Assembly (NCBI RefSeq): GCF_003477885.1
Contig: NZ_QUEE01000003.1
Span: 124,001 to 188,000 of the forward strand
Reading direction: 5' to 3'
From: Lachnotalea sp. AF33-28
GTDB lineage: Bacteria > Bacillota > Clostridia > Lachnospirales > Lachnospiraceae
DNA length: 64,000 nt
Part shown: positions 44,759 to 54,818 of the stretch, piece after piece
Layout of the letters: the number at the start of each line of letters is the position of its first letter
How positions within the stretch are numbered: position 1 is the stretch's first letter
Made by a program: the position numbers and the translations under genes
Notes under the pieces: generated by a model
Seen by the model: the letters and a program-made list of their open reading frames with translations, nothing else
Databases searched by the model: none
Told to the model about the DNA's origin: nothing

Positions 44759-46488
44759 TTATTCCCTTCTATCACCCTAAACTTATATACCTGCAGTTCG
44801 TATCCCCGGCAGGGAATAACATCCACAATCTCTCCAACGACATTATCCTCCTTATACATCGCCTGTATATAATCCAAATCAAAATAATCTTTGCATATAA
44901 CATAGATATCATCCCGGTATGCAATCGCATCTTTCAGATCCGTTATACCGGCCTTCTCCAGTTTCCTGTAATAAATATCCGAAAAGGCAATCCAGTCTCC
45001 CATAGACATGGAATTGATATATCCTACCTCTTTGTTATGATACAGTATTCCTGTAAAATTAGAGATTGAATCCACATCCATAAGATAAAAATTGTCGCTG
45101 TGATCCGTTACATAATCAACCATTTTCTGGTAGTCGGTATTAAACCAGGCGGTATCAACTGCCAGTTTATACAGTTCATATACGCTGTATACCGCCGATC
45201 CCGCTATAATCAGGCCTGCCGCAGCAGCAGCTATCCTTTTTATGCCCCGTTTTATATGACCGTTCACCCATACTCCCAACGATCCCCGCAGACGGCTGTA
45301 AAATCCCAGCGCAGACATGAATAGCAGCAAATGCATTGTTTCCCCGATTCTCCAGGGAAAATACCTGCGATATCCCAAATACAGCCACATCAAAATCTGT
45401 ACAGCAATAAACAGCAGTCCCCATATCAGGTTTGTCCAGTCCTTTTTGCAGACCAGAAGCAGAAACAGCACCACCCACAAAAGCATCGCGATGTAGCTGA
45501 GCGGAGCATAAACATGGTAAAAGAACTGATGGCGCGCCTCTTTTACACCATCCCATACCCTATCTGTAAACGTAAATTCATTTTCTTTCAGTTCTTTGCT
45601 CTTTTCTGCGATCTTCCGAAAAGTATCCGTCGTGAGCGAGTCATCCAATCCCACCGCGTACCGGACAAGCGCCTCCCTGGTCTCCTCACTGACACCGATG
45701 CTCTCATAAAAATCACGGTTTTCCTCATACGGCGGATATTTATAATAATCATAGATATCGATGCGATAATCGGTGTATTCGAAGAAATCATCCCATACAT
45801 CCCCCCGGTAACACAGCTCATTCCCCACATAATTCAGACCCAGGACAGCAAAAAAAGCGGCCGGAAACAGGAATGACTTCCATTTCAGTTTTTTCCGGAA
45901 CGGATAATGCTTCCATAGAAAGATCATGCCGGCAATCGGAATCATCATGAGAAATACATGCTCCCGTATCTCGTAAGTAACAAGCATCAGAATACCGGAA
46001 AGCAGATAAGTACTCAATTTTTCCTCAGAGACCATATACCAGAAAAGGCCTGTAATCCCCAGCGCAGCCGCTGCTGTTGTGTACGTAAAGATCACTGTTT
46101 TTGACAACCATACGGCGGTAAATACCGCAAGAATGAGCAAGCCTGTCCACACGCGCTTTTTTACGGTGTCCATCCAGGACAGGATGCGGTACATCACAAG
46201 CGCCAGACACAGGGAGTGACAGGCAACCATCGTCAGACCGTACCAGTCCGTGCCGTTATAGATCTGATATAAAATCTTCAGAAGATAGCTGAACGGATAT
46301 TTTATAAATATCATATGCGCATCCGGATAGCCCAGATATGCTCCGGAAACGATATCCCTTACAAAACGGTCGTCGTTTACACCGTAAACAAACGGCATAA
46401 ACGCTCTGGCGGCCAGTATATACAGGCCTACCGCAAAAACGCAGCACGCCAGCAGAATAATTTTCTTTTTATATGTTATTTTCGTCAT
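44755..46488 (-). CDS. polytopic membrane protein of unknown family, GT-C-like
   Basis: 577 residues with about twelve membrane helices and two sizeable outer parts. The first outer loop reads YGVNDDRFVRDIVSGAYLG, an acidic pair near residue 40 as in GT-C enzymes. A mid-protein outer segment (~220-330) is rich in Asp, Tyr and Glu, and the last ~120 residues are extracytoplasmic. I do not recognise the family. It is the first gene after a candidate promoter (46542-46570) and is coupled by ATGA to family A copy 3, so it belongs to the same unit. Confidence 0.75.
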   Translation of the reverse strand: MTKITYKKKIILLACCVFAVGLYILAARAFMPFVYGVNDDRFVRDIVSGAYLGYPDAHMIFIKYPFSYLLKILYQIYNGTDWYGLTMVACHSLCLALVMYRILSWMDTVKKRVWTGLLILAVFTAVWLSKTVIFTYTTAAAALGITGLFWYMVSEEKLSTYLLSGILMLVTYEIREHVFLMMIPIAGMIFLWKHYPFRKKLKWKSFLFPAAFFAVLGLNYVGNELCYRGDVWDDFFEYTDYRIDIYDYYKYPPYEENRDFYESIGVSEETREALVRYAVGLDDSLTTDTFRKIAEKSKELKENEFTFTDRVWDGVKEARHQFFYHVYAPLSYIAMLLWVVLFLLLVCKKDWTNLIWGLLFIAVQILMWLYLGYRRYFPWRIGETMHLLLFMSALGFYSRLRGSLGVWVNGHIKRGIKRIAAAAAGLIIAGSAVYSVYELYKLAVDTAWFNTDYQKMVDYVTDHSDNFYLMDVDSISNFTGILYHNKEVGYINSMSMGDWIAFSDIYYRKLEKAGITDLKDAIAYRDDIYVICKDYFDLDYIQAMYKEDNVVGEIVDVIPCRGYELQVYKFRVIEGNK

Positions 46489-46541
46489 AGGCTAAACCAT
46501 CCATTATCTCCCTGGCCGGATCATTCTGCCAGATATGGCCC

Positions 46542-46570
46542 ATTATAATACAGATTGTTGCCAACCACAA
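46542..46570 (-). promoter_or_regulatory. candidate sigma-A promoter for the 46488-to-38210 unit
   Basis: TTGTGG (46570-46565), 17 bases, TATAAT (46547-46542) on the minus strand, 54 bases before the ATG at 46488. The -35 box is a partial match. Confidence 0.55.
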
Positions 46571-46582
46571 GTTTTCATAACA

Positions 46583-48934
46583 TTACTTTTCTTCAAAAAG
46601 CAAAATTTCACGAATTGTCCAGTGATTCTCCACTGGTGATGATTGAGGTCCAATCACCATCCTCACATATCTACACTCTACTGGAGGAAAGGAAAAGACA
46701 GATGTACCACCCAGGGTATATTCTAATTCACTCCAGTTTAATTCATCATTTGATACAAAAATACGCAAATTTTGAGGATAATTATACCACTCCGTTTCTT
46801 CTGTCAGCGCTATACCGCTCAAACGGTGTACATCCTTCATCGTAAAAGCAAAGACCATCCCTTCTTCCTGATACCCTCCAGACCATCCAGTAAAACTGTC
46901 ATTATCTACTGCATATTCTGCCGACTGCAATTCATGCTGATGACTCGCAGCCACCACCTCAAAGGGTGAATTTACAGTAAAATCTGCTGTATTATACTCT
47001 TCGTAAAAGCGACGATAAAGATTCAGCATCAGCCGCACCGGCTTCACCGTATCTTCATGACATATTTTCACGCCATAGATCTTAGCAGGCTGCAATAATG
47101 TCACATGCAGTATCCGGTCATCCCAATCCACATCGCCCAGTTCGTTTGCCGCCATCCAGTTTTGTCCATCCAAAGTAACCAAAATATCAATATTTCCTGC
47201 CAGAGAGTCTTCCATGGTCTGCAGGGATATCTTTCCTGTAGTAATTGGTTCATTCAGAATACCGGTCAATTCCGTCCGGTCGCTGCTATCGCGCGTCCAA
47301 TTAATACCGTTGATATTGTACTTCAGGCTGCGTGCCTCATTATTTTCCTGCAACACCGATGTGGAATACCAATCCCAACGTCCATTACATATAACGCCCA
47401 ATACGATTCCATTTACCCGAATCTCATGCTCTTTATTATAAAAATAATACTGTCCTTTTGGGTCATCTACTGATTCCGTTGGCTGCCAGGTTATATAATC
47501 TGCTGGTTCTTCTATTGAAACAAATTTAAACCTCCGCTTATCTTCTTCTGTCAGTCCATTTTCCGCCCAATCTATTCTCATATGAGTACGAATATTTTCA
47601 TTTCTTGGATCATTATCCAGAATATATTGTAACAGATCTGCAGTTGTAATCCCCCAATAATCTTTTTCGAACTTATTATTAGCATATTTTTCAGCAAAAG
47701 AATTAAAGTATGCATATTCATATGGATGATATATGCCAATTCTCACACCGATATATATAAATGCAACAGCTAGAAGTGCTATCGGAAGCCACTGAATGCA
47801 TCTCTTTTCAGCCAGTTTCAAAAAACATTCAAATCCCCATACAGCAAGCAATGCAATCAACGGATAAATAAAATAAAAATGTCTCCAACCGTTATACAAA
47901 ACCGGCCGTCTTACCATAACGTACAGTAGCGGAATCAACAGACTGAATACTACAAGAAAGCGTTCCGCTTTCCAATTTTTTCTTATAATACTGCAAACTG
48001 TACCCGTTGCAGCTAAAAACAAATAGACTCCAGGGACCGTAATCAGAATCCAGCCGAACAAATAATGCCATGGCAGACTTTTCGCATCATAACTAATGCC
48101 CATGTACAGATCTCTTATCTCCCAAACTGTATAGTCGGAGAAAGTCTTATAAGTATTAATAATTTCAACTACCGGGTTATGCCAGGTTACCGGTGATATA
48201 AATATATAAAAAAGGATACTGCCTAAACCTGCTGCCATCGAAATCACAATACTGCATTTTGCATTTCGGGATCGAATTCCTCTAATGACAACCAATACAA
48301 GACATACCGAAATTATTACCGCTCCAACTATTCTCGTATTCACGCATAATGCGGTTGTAATTGCCAGCGCCAGTGTCCGTTTCCAGTTTTGTTCATCCAA
48401 AAACAACACTGCACTGTATAAATTTACCGTAAAAACTGATAAAAACAATGAATCTTTTATATTGTGAAAGGAGTCCGCAAGTATCCTGGGGCATAAAATG
48501 AAGATCAATGTGCCGGCTAGTGCTAACCCAATGCGGCCTGTGAAGCGTTTTGTCATCTTGTAGAAAAAAATCGATGCAATAAAAAAAAGTAAATAAATAT
48601 ATATATGTCTGATCAGCAATACTTGTCTCATGGGAAGCCGAAAACCAAACAAATGCTCTACCGCAACCATAGGTAATTGCATTGCAACACCATAATAGCG
48701 GTCTTTCCACTCATGCAGCGGGGCAACATTTGGGAAATCCACCGTGTCAGTTTTAATATCAGCTACAGCTGGAACAAGATATTTGTATACTACAAGACTG
48801 CTGTTTCTTTCAGGTATCTCATCCACTGAAATCCCGTAATCCTTCATAACCAGACAACCATACACAAAAAATACTATAAAGAATAATGCGACAACCGCTT
48901 TACTGAAAGAAAATCTCTTTGATATCATTTTCAT
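46583..48934 (-). CDS. family C GT39-like membrane enzyme with C-terminal discoidin-like domain (copy 1)
   Basis: 783 residues using ATG 48934, chosen because it matches the start of its paralogues; the frame runs further upstream into the next gene. Layout: first helix (~12-32), outer loop DYGISVDEIPERNSSLVVYK (acidic pair as in GT39/ArnT), about ten helices, RPVLYNGWRHFYFIY, a conserved FEKDYWG, then a large outer tail. The last ~150 residues resemble an F5/8 type C (discoidin) domain: SPFEVVAASHQ, AVDNDSFTGWSGGYQEEGMV, WYNYPQNLRIFVSND, ECRYVRMVIGP, ENHWTIREILLFE. Such domains often bind sugars. A membrane transferase with its own glycan-binding tail is inferred. Confidence 0.82.
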   Translation of the reverse strand: MKMISKRFSFSKAVVALFFIVFFVYGCLVMKDYGISVDEIPERNSSLVVYKYLVPAVADIKTDTVDFPNVAPLHEWKDRYYGVAMQLPMVAVEHLFGFRLPMRQVLLIRHIYIYLLFFIASIFFYKMTKRFTGRIGLALAGTLIFILCPRILADSFHNIKDSLFLSVFTVNLYSAVLFLDEQNWKRTLALAITTALCVNTRIVGAVIISVCLVLVVIRGIRSRNAKCSIVISMAAGLGSILFYIFISPVTWHNPVVEIINTYKTFSDYTVWEIRDLYMGISYDAKSLPWHYLFGWILITVPGVYLFLAATGTVCSIIRKNWKAERFLVVFSLLIPLLYVMVRRPVLYNGWRHFYFIYPLIALLAVWGFECFLKLAEKRCIQWLPIALLAVAFIYIGVRIGIYHPYEYAYFNSFAEKYANNKFEKDYWGITTADLLQYILDNDPRNENIRTHMRIDWAENGLTEEDKRRFKFVSIEEPADYITWQPTESVDDPKGQYYFYNKEHEIRVNGIVLGVICNGRWDWYSTSVLQENNEARSLKYNINGINWTRDSSDRTELTGILNEPITTGKISLQTMEDSLAGNIDILVTLDGQNWMAANELGDVDWDDRILHVTLLQPAKIYGVKICHEDTVKPVRLMLNLYRRFYEEYNTADFTVNSPFEVVAASHQHELQSAEYAVDNDSFTGWSGGYQEEGMVFAFTMKDVHRLSGIALTEETEWYNYPQNLRIFVSNDELNWSELEYTLGGTSVFSFPPVECRYVRMVIGPQSSPVENHWTIREILLFEEK

Positions 48935-48963
48935 ACTCTGCTCTTGGCTCCACTCTTTCTTTT

Positions 48964-50163
48964 TTACATATACCACGCACTGGTAAACAACAGTCTCCCA
49001 TAATAGTACACCCCTGACAAAGTATGACATACAAGCAGTATACTCCCCGTCCAGAAAATACACTTCATCTTACGGTCCGACCCACATGCCCGCCACGAAT
49101 ACTTCTGGAAAAAACGAATAGCCGTTACTATAAAGAGAACTCCCATAGCCAGCTGCCAGGCCCAACAAAAATTACCGCTGTTAGGTTCATTGACTTCTAT
49201 CAGTAACATCGCTTCCAGTAATGCAGTTAAATAGAACACGATTGAAAGCCATAACAGTTTATCCTTAAATATATATTTTCTTAAAACAATAATTACAAAC
49301 AGCGGAAATGCTATGGCGACCACAATGGAAAACCAAGGGTGCGGGGACCAGCGCGATAAAATCTCCATTACATCTATCTGCATATTTCTTTCCTGTTCCG
49401 GTGAAAAGACGCTAAAAAACTGGTATAGCATATAGAGAGCTGCCGGTGTAAAAATCAAAGCGGACTTTAAGCAAAAGACAAAGCATTTCCCCTTTGTAAC
49501 GATAAGTTCTATCAATAAAAACAGCATTACTGCGGGCAGGAATCCCTGGATGAAGGAAGGCTTGGTAAAACAGCTTATGAGTAAAATCACCGACAGACAC
49601 ATCATCCACCGCAATTCACCTTTTTTGCTATCATGAAAGCCATCTGTGCCATAACGTTCATAAAGCCAGAAAAACAAAAATACAGCTGCGATAGCAAAAG
49701 GTTTCACCGCCAGATTGGTTGGATTATGCCAGATAGTCGGCCCAATATAATCAATGAAATTGCGTGCATCCATAAATGGGATCCTTATTGCAGCCACAAA
49801 GGAAAGTCCCAATGTCAAAGCAGCGATTCCCCAATTAGAGCACTGGTTTTTAAGAGCTGACTTTACCAGGCAGTATGTTACAGATACCGTCAGAAAAGCA
49901 AATCCTGCTGAAACTACTGCAGCCGCATAATTGAGGGAAACATGTAATTTGTTAGCCCACAGCTGTACTCCCAAATGCCATAAAGGGTAGAAATTAAACT
50001 TAATATACTGTGGGTCCACACGCCCAGCACCTGCAAAACGTGCATGGACAGCAAAATCCGCATACATTTCCCCCATCTGTTTCAGTGTCATCGCAAAGGA
50101 TGCCAACACAACTGCCAGGCAGATTACAATATACCAAATATCAGTTTTTATTTTTTTATTCAT
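48964..50163 (-). CDS. polytopic membrane protein of unknown family between two family C genes
   Basis: 399 residues, ATG 50163 with GGAGG six bases before; two earlier in-frame ATGs overlap the previous gene. About ten membrane helices. The first outer loop has MYADFAVHARFAGAGRVDP followed by FYPLWHLGVQLW, and a later outer segment reads MDARNFIDYIGPTIWHNP. Acidic and His residues there could be catalytic, as in GT-C folds, but I cannot name the family. It lies 16 bases after copy 2 and 29 bases before copy 1 of family C. Confidence 0.72.
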   Translation of the reverse strand: MNKKIKTDIWYIVICLAVVLASFAMTLKQMGEMYADFAVHARFAGAGRVDPQYIKFNFYPLWHLGVQLWANKLHVSLNYAAAVVSAGFAFLTVSVTYCLVKSALKNQCSNWGIAALTLGLSFVAAIRIPFMDARNFIDYIGPTIWHNPTNLAVKPFAIAAVFLFFWLYERYGTDGFHDSKKGELRWMMCLSVILLISCFTKPSFIQGFLPAVMLFLLIELIVTKGKCFVFCLKSALIFTPAALYMLYQFFSVFSPEQERNMQIDVMEILSRWSPHPWFSIVVAIAFPLFVIIVLRKYIFKDKLLWLSIVFYLTALLEAMLLIEVNEPNSGNFCWAWQLAMGVLFIVTAIRFFQKYSWRACGSDRKMKCIFWTGSILLVCHTLSGVYYYGRLLFTSAWYM

Positions 50164-50179
50164 TTGTGCCTCCATACCT

Positions 50180-52531
50180 TTACTTTGTTTCATACAGCAG
50201 CAATTCCCATATAGACCAATGATTTTCTGTTTGATCTGCTACAGGTCCCAATACCATCCTTACATAACGGCACTCCACCGGTGCAAAGCTGAATATAACA
50301 TTGTCTTCTGTACTGACATCCAATTCTGTCCATTCCTGTTCATCTGCAGAAACAAATATCCTTAAATGCTCCGGATAATTATACCACTCTTCTTCCAGGT
50401 TCATGGCAATTTTGCTTAGTGTATGAGGTGTTTTCATTGTGAATGCAAACACCATTCCTTCTTCTTGATAACCGGCTGTCCAGCTTGTTTCATTATTGTT
50501 ATCAATTGCATATTCTGCAGGATTCTCAGGAGACTGGCTGCTTGCTGCAACAACTTCAAAAGGAGAATTATCGCTGTAATCAACAGAATTCTGTTCATAG
50601 AGCCGGCGGTAAAGATTAATTTTCCAAACGTTTTCTTTTCCGTTTTCCGGGTAAACTATTTTGATACCACAGATCCCTACGAGCTCATCCATATAATAAT
50701 GAATAATCCCATCATCTAACTGCCGCCGTGCGGACTGATCCAGACTGATCCAGTTTCCGCTGCCATCATCTATATAAACTTGAGTTTTAACAGCCAAATA
50801 AGAAGATACTGTCTCCAATGCCAGTTTAGATGTATATATAGGGATAGACAGAGAACCATGCAGTACTGCACTGCTTCCGTTAATCATTTTATCCCAGCTT
50901 ATGCCGTTCAAGTTATAAGTCAGAACGTCACTCCCTGATGCTTCCTCCACAATACTATAAGAATATTCATCCCACTGGCTATAATATAGTGCACTAAGCC
51001 CGATCCCATGCTTTTCTACTATATACTCTTTGGGGTAAAAATAATAGGGATTATGAACTGCGCTCTCCTGCGAGGCAGTTGGCTGATAGGTTGTATAAAC
51101 AGCCCCCTTACTGCTTCCCATTAAATGCAGTCTCTCCCGCTGGCTGACAGACAATTTATTGGCCGCCCAACCCATATGAAGATAAACATCAAGCTTCTCA
51201 CTTTTATCATTCTTCAGCAGATCTTCAAGCAGTTCATTGGTAGTCATTCCCCAATAATCTTTTTCAAAATACTTATCCGCATAGTTTGCCGCGACAGGAT
51301 TAAAATAGGCATATTCATAAGGATGCCAATCCCACACGCGTGCGACCGCTAAAATAGCTGTTACGATCAATCCGGCATCAACCACTCTTTTCCAACGGTT
51401 TGCATGGAATAGACTCCTTAGCGACTGGACTCCAAATACTGCCATCAGCGCTATTGCTGCATATACAAAATAGAAATGCCTCCAGCCATTATATAAAACC
51501 GGTCTGGCTGCAATCACATACAGGATTGGAACTGCTATGGTGACTAAAAGCATCCAGCCAAAATAGCTTTGCTTTTTTATTCGCAGGCAGTGTATAACCC
51601 CAATTCCTGCAAATGTGACGGTGATGAGTGGCAATGTAATGAGCATCCATACCGGAAGGTAATGCCATGGCAGCTGTGAGGCATCATAATATCTTCCCAA
51701 ATAGAAGTTCGTACCCTCCCAGGCGGTATAATCAGAAAAAGTCCTATATACATTAATTATTTCCTTTAACGGATCATGCCATGTAACAGGAGTGATTAAG
51801 ACATAAAACAGGATGCTTAAACAACCGGCCCCCAATATCAGCGCCCACTTTTTTCTCAATGTATGCTGCCGTATATTCTTTATAAATACCAGCAGCAAAC
51901 AGACAGCAATTGCAACCGCTCCCACAATACGTGTATTTACACAGAATGCAGTAATACCGGCAAGCAGGAGCATTCTCTTCCAATTCTGTTTCTCTAAAAA
52001 AAGGGCAGCGCAATACAGGTTTACAGTGAATACTGACAGGAATACCGAGTCTTTTATATTATAAAAAGAATCCGCTAACGTACGGGGATAAAGGATAAAG
52101 AACATTGTTCCCAAAATCGCAGTGTAAATATTGCCCGTAATTTTCTTTGCGAGCTTATAGAAAAAACAAGCTGCTATAAACGACAACAGGAATACATAAT
52201 AATGCCTGAGTTGGAGCACATCCTTTAAAGGAAGGCAAAACTTAAACATATGCTCTACAGCCACTGCCGGCAGCTGCAACGCTACTCCATAGTAGCGATC
52301 TCTCCACTGAAGCAAATCTGATACCTCTGTAAAATCCACAGAATCTGTTACAATATCAGAAACCCCGGGGAAAATATATTTATATGTGACCAGACTGCTG
52401 TTGCGCTCCATAATTTCATCTACTGATATACTATAATCTGAACACACAATAAAACCATAGATTAAAAAAAGAGCAAAAAATACAACCACGATTATTGGTT
52501 CTCTGCCAAATTTAAAATTGGTTTTTCTCAT
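50180..52531 (-). CDS. family C GT39-like membrane enzyme with C-terminal discoidin-like domain (copy 2)
   Basis: 783 residues, ATG 52531. First helix (~12-31), outer loop YSISVDEIMERNSSLVTYK, then helices with CVNTRIVGAVAIAV, TPVTWHDP, RPVLYNGWRHFYFVY and YFEKDYWGMT. The C-terminal discoidin-like domain shows SPFEVVAASSQ, AIDNNNETSWTAGYQEEGM, WYNYPEHLRIFVSADE, ECRYVRMVLGP and NHWSIWELLLYE. Between helices and discoidin-like domain is a ~200-residue outer region with GISWDK, conserved among copies and perhaps a second carbohydrate-binding fold. It is the first gene behind a good promoter (52563-52591). Confidence 0.82.
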   Translation of the reverse strand: MRKTNFKFGREPIIVVVFFALFLIYGFIVCSDYSISVDEIMERNSSLVTYKYIFPGVSDIVTDSVDFTEVSDLLQWRDRYYGVALQLPAVAVEHMFKFCLPLKDVLQLRHYYVFLLSFIAACFFYKLAKKITGNIYTAILGTMFFILYPRTLADSFYNIKDSVFLSVFTVNLYCAALFLEKQNWKRMLLLAGITAFCVNTRIVGAVAIAVCLLLVFIKNIRQHTLRKKWALILGAGCLSILFYVLITPVTWHDPLKEIINVYRTFSDYTAWEGTNFYLGRYYDASQLPWHYLPVWMLITLPLITVTFAGIGVIHCLRIKKQSYFGWMLLVTIAVPILYVIAARPVLYNGWRHFYFVYAAIALMAVFGVQSLRSLFHANRWKRVVDAGLIVTAILAVARVWDWHPYEYAYFNPVAANYADKYFEKDYWGMTTNELLEDLLKNDKSEKLDVYLHMGWAANKLSVSQRERLHLMGSSKGAVYTTYQPTASQESAVHNPYYFYPKEYIVEKHGIGLSALYYSQWDEYSYSIVEEASGSDVLTYNLNGISWDKMINGSSAVLHGSLSIPIYTSKLALETVSSYLAVKTQVYIDDGSGNWISLDQSARRQLDDGIIHYYMDELVGICGIKIVYPENGKENVWKINLYRRLYEQNSVDYSDNSPFEVVAASSQSPENPAEYAIDNNNETSWTAGYQEEGMVFAFTMKTPHTLSKIAMNLEEEWYNYPEHLRIFVSADEQEWTELDVSTEDNVIFSFAPVECRYVRMVLGPVADQTENHWSIWELLLYETK

Positions 52532-52562
52532 ACTGTTTTCCTCATTTATTTATGTTTTCTCT

Positions 52563-52591
52563 ATTTTAACAGGATTTGTCCGGACATTCAA
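52563..52591 (-). promoter_or_regulatory. sigma-A promoter for the 52531-to-46583 unit
   Basis: TTGAAT (52591-52586), 17 bases, TAAAAT (52568-52563) with TGT before the -10, on the minus strand, about 32 bases before the ATG at 52531. It directly follows the terminator at 52630-52647. Confidence 0.75.
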
Positions 52592-52629
52592 CGCCCAGCC
52601 GCCATTAAATCTACTTCATACGCAGAAAA

Positions 52630-52647
52630 GACCTGCATTTGCAGGCC
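52630..52647 (-). terminator. intrinsic terminator after the 52653 GT2 gene
   Basis: On the minus strand GGCCTGC-AAAT-GCAGGTC is followed by CTTTTCT, six bases beyond the stop codon. It ends the unit that enters from the right edge. Confidence 0.75.
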
Positions 52648-52652
52648 TCTCT

Positions 52653-53666
52653 TTATTTATCATCACAATCCACTGAAGCATATGGTTCATTTTCTGCTGC
52701 ATCTTTATCTATGCTTTTTCCATCTGTCTTTTCACTAATTATATATCTGGGACGCCCTTTACTCTCCAGATATATCTTACCAATGTACTCGCCAATGACA
52801 CCGATCGAAAGCATCTGAATACCGCTTAAAAAACAGATAATGCAGGTCGTCGATGCCCAGCCAGCCACAGTATTTCCTCGTATTTCCTGAACAATTGACC
52901 AGATAATCCCCGCGAAACTAATTACCGCAATTAGAATTCCCAGTTTAGTGATCAAATGTATTGGACGAACGGAAAGACTGGTTATACCGTCAAAAGCCAA
53001 TGCAATCATTTTTTTTAGTGAATAGTGACTTTCACCTGCAATTCTTTCTTTTCGTTCGTAATAAACACTCGTGCTTTTAAAACCAACCAGTGGAAACATC
53101 CCTCTTAGGAAAATATTCACTTCTTTAAAGTTTGAGAACTCCTTCAGCACCCGGTTACTGACCAACCGATAGTCCGCATGATTAAAAACTACTTCTGCGC
53201 CCATCCAGTTCATCAGCCGGTAAAAACCTTCTGCTGTAAAGCGTTTAAAGAAAGTATCGCTCTCACGGCTGCTACGCACACCATATACCACTTCGCAGCC
53301 ATCCATATAGGCTGCAATCATGTTGTCTATGGCATTGACGTCGTCCTGCCCGTCGCAATCAATTGTAATTGTTATATCGCAGTGATCCATCGCTTCCATC
53401 AGACCTGCCAAAACAGAATTCTGATGCCCGCGGTTGCGGCTCTGCCGAATGCCAGTATAATGCTTGTCTTGTTTGGATAATTGGCAAATGATTTTCCATG
53501 TATTGTCCTTAGAACCGTCATCCACAAACAATATGCGGCTCTGGTCGCTCACAGCTTGTCGACTGATCAAGCTCTGAAGCTTATCCAGAAACATGCTGCA
53601 GGTTATGGGAAGAACTTTCTCTTCGTTATAGCATGGTATTATAATATATAATTCAGGGATGTTCAT
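52653..53666 (-). CDS. GT2 glycosyltransferase, GtrB-like
   Basis: 337 residues. GT-A domain with LYIIIPCYNEEKVL, FVDDGSKDNT, QSRNRGHQNSVLAGL and TIDCDGQDD (metal-binding acids ~103-109), then two C-terminal membrane helices (~235-295) and a charged tail (DKDAAENE). This is the layout of polyprenyl-phosphate sugar synthases. It is the last gene of the right-hand unit and follows the aminotransferase by 32 bases, so the sugar it handles may be an amino sugar; this is inference. Confidence 0.93.
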   Translation of the reverse strand: MNIPELYIIIPCYNEEKVLPITCSMFLDKLQSLISRQAVSDQSRILFVDDGSKDNTWKIICQLSKQDKHYTGIRQSRNRGHQNSVLAGLMEAMDHCDITITIDCDGQDDVNAIDNMIAAYMDGCEVVYGVRSSRESDTFFKRFTAEGFYRLMNWMGAEVVFNHADYRLVSNRVLKEFSNFKEVNIFLRGMFPLVGFKSTSVYYERKERIAGESHYSLKKMIALAFDGITSLSVRPIHLITKLGILIAVISFAGIIWSIVQEIRGNTVAGWASTTCIICFLSGIQMLSIGVIGEYIGKIYLESKGRPRYIISEKTDGKSIDKDAAENEPYASVDCDDK

Positions 53667-53698
53667 GGTATGCTCCGTTTCTACAAAATCTTCCTATG

Positions 53699-54805
53699 TC
53701 ACATACGAAAGCTGTTACATGCTTCGATCACTCTCTCTATTTCATCTTCTCTAAGTTCAGGAAACATTGGCAGAGAACAGCAATGCTCTGCCAGGTATTC
53801 CGCATTGGGACAGTCTCCTCTCTTATAATTCAGAAAAGAATAAGCTTTCTGTAAGTGACATGGAATTGGATAATGCATATCACACATAATTCCCTTGCTA
53901 TCCATGTGCCGCAAAAAAGCATCTCTGTCCGGTACGGTAACTACATAAAGATGATAAACTGTTTCTGTATTATCCGGATGTCTCTGTAATGTTATATATG
54001 GATTTATAATTTCACGATCATATCTTTTACCAATCGTTCTTCTTTTAGCAGTCCATGCATCCAGGTACTTCAAAGATACGCTTAACACAGCACCCTGTAT
54101 TCCTTCTAATCTCATATTATAACCAATTTCATCGTGATGATATCTTATGTCACTGCCATGATTCTTAAGGCGTATTATATGTTCGATGTATGGCCAATAA
54201 TCAGATGTTACGCTGCCACCCTCTCCAAAACAGCATAAATTTTTACCTGGATAAAAGCTAAAGCATCCAATGTCAACTAAACCACCGGTTTTCCTGCCTT
54301 TATATAAAGCACCATGTGCCTGTGCGCAATCCTCTACGACATGTAATCCATAACATTTTGCAATTTTTGTAACTTCATCCACATCAAAAGGCTGACCGTA
54401 TAAATGAACTCCAATAATAGCTTTAGTTTTTTTTGTAACGGCATCTTCGATTTTATTGGCATCCAACTCCCATGTATCCGATGTACAATCCACAAAGACA
54501 GGTGTTGCCCCCGCGTATGTAGGTCCCCATGCCGTTGCTATAAAAGTATTAGCCGGCACGATCACTTCATCCCCTATACCTATCCCCAACGCCATCATAG
54601 CACAGTGCAATGCTGATGTGCCATTATTCACGCCGGTGGCAGCAGCAACTCCACAATATGTCGCAAATTCTTCATCAAACTTGTCTGCATAGATGCCGCC
54701 TGAAAAAGATCCTGCATCACATGCCTTGGCAATTGCATCCAGATATTCCTCTCTATGGCTCTCAAAAAGGCGATTTAAATCAATTCTTTTTATAGGTTCT
54801 ATCAT
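53699..54805 (-). CDS. DegT/DnrJ/EryC1/StrS-family sugar aminotransferase
   Basis: 368 residues, cytoplasmic and PLP-dependent. NNGTSALHCAM (near 61-70) binds the phosphate of PLP, EDCAQAHGA (158-166) holds the ring-binding Asp, and SFYPGKNL carries the Schiff-base Lys188. The family transfers an amino group to a keto-sugar nucleotide, most often at C3 or C4. FdtB/QdtB-like 3-amino-sugar enzymes are close in overall pattern, but the position cannot be told. No partner dehydratase or ketoisomerase for such a sugar is in the window. It sits between the GT2-like protein with altered acid motif and a normal GT2. Confidence 0.93.
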   Translation of the reverse strand: MIEPIKRIDLNRLFESHREEYLDAIAKACDAGSFSGGIYADKFDEEFATYCGVAAATGVNNGTSALHCAMMALGIGIGDEVIVPANTFIATAWGPTYAGATPVFVDCTSDTWELDANKIEDAVTKKTKAIIGVHLYGQPFDVDEVTKIAKCYGLHVVEDCAQAHGALYKGRKTGGLVDIGCFSFYPGKNLCCFGEGGSVTSDYWPYIEHIIRLKNHGSDIRYHHDEIGYNMRLEGIQGAVLSVSLKYLDAWTAKRRTIGKRYDREIINPYITLQRHPDNTETVYHLYVVTVPDRDAFLRHMDSKGIMCDMHYPIPCHLQKAYSFLNYKRGDCPNAEYLAEHCCSLPMFPELREDEIERVIEACNSFRM

Positions 54806-54818
54806 CTTATCTCCTATA

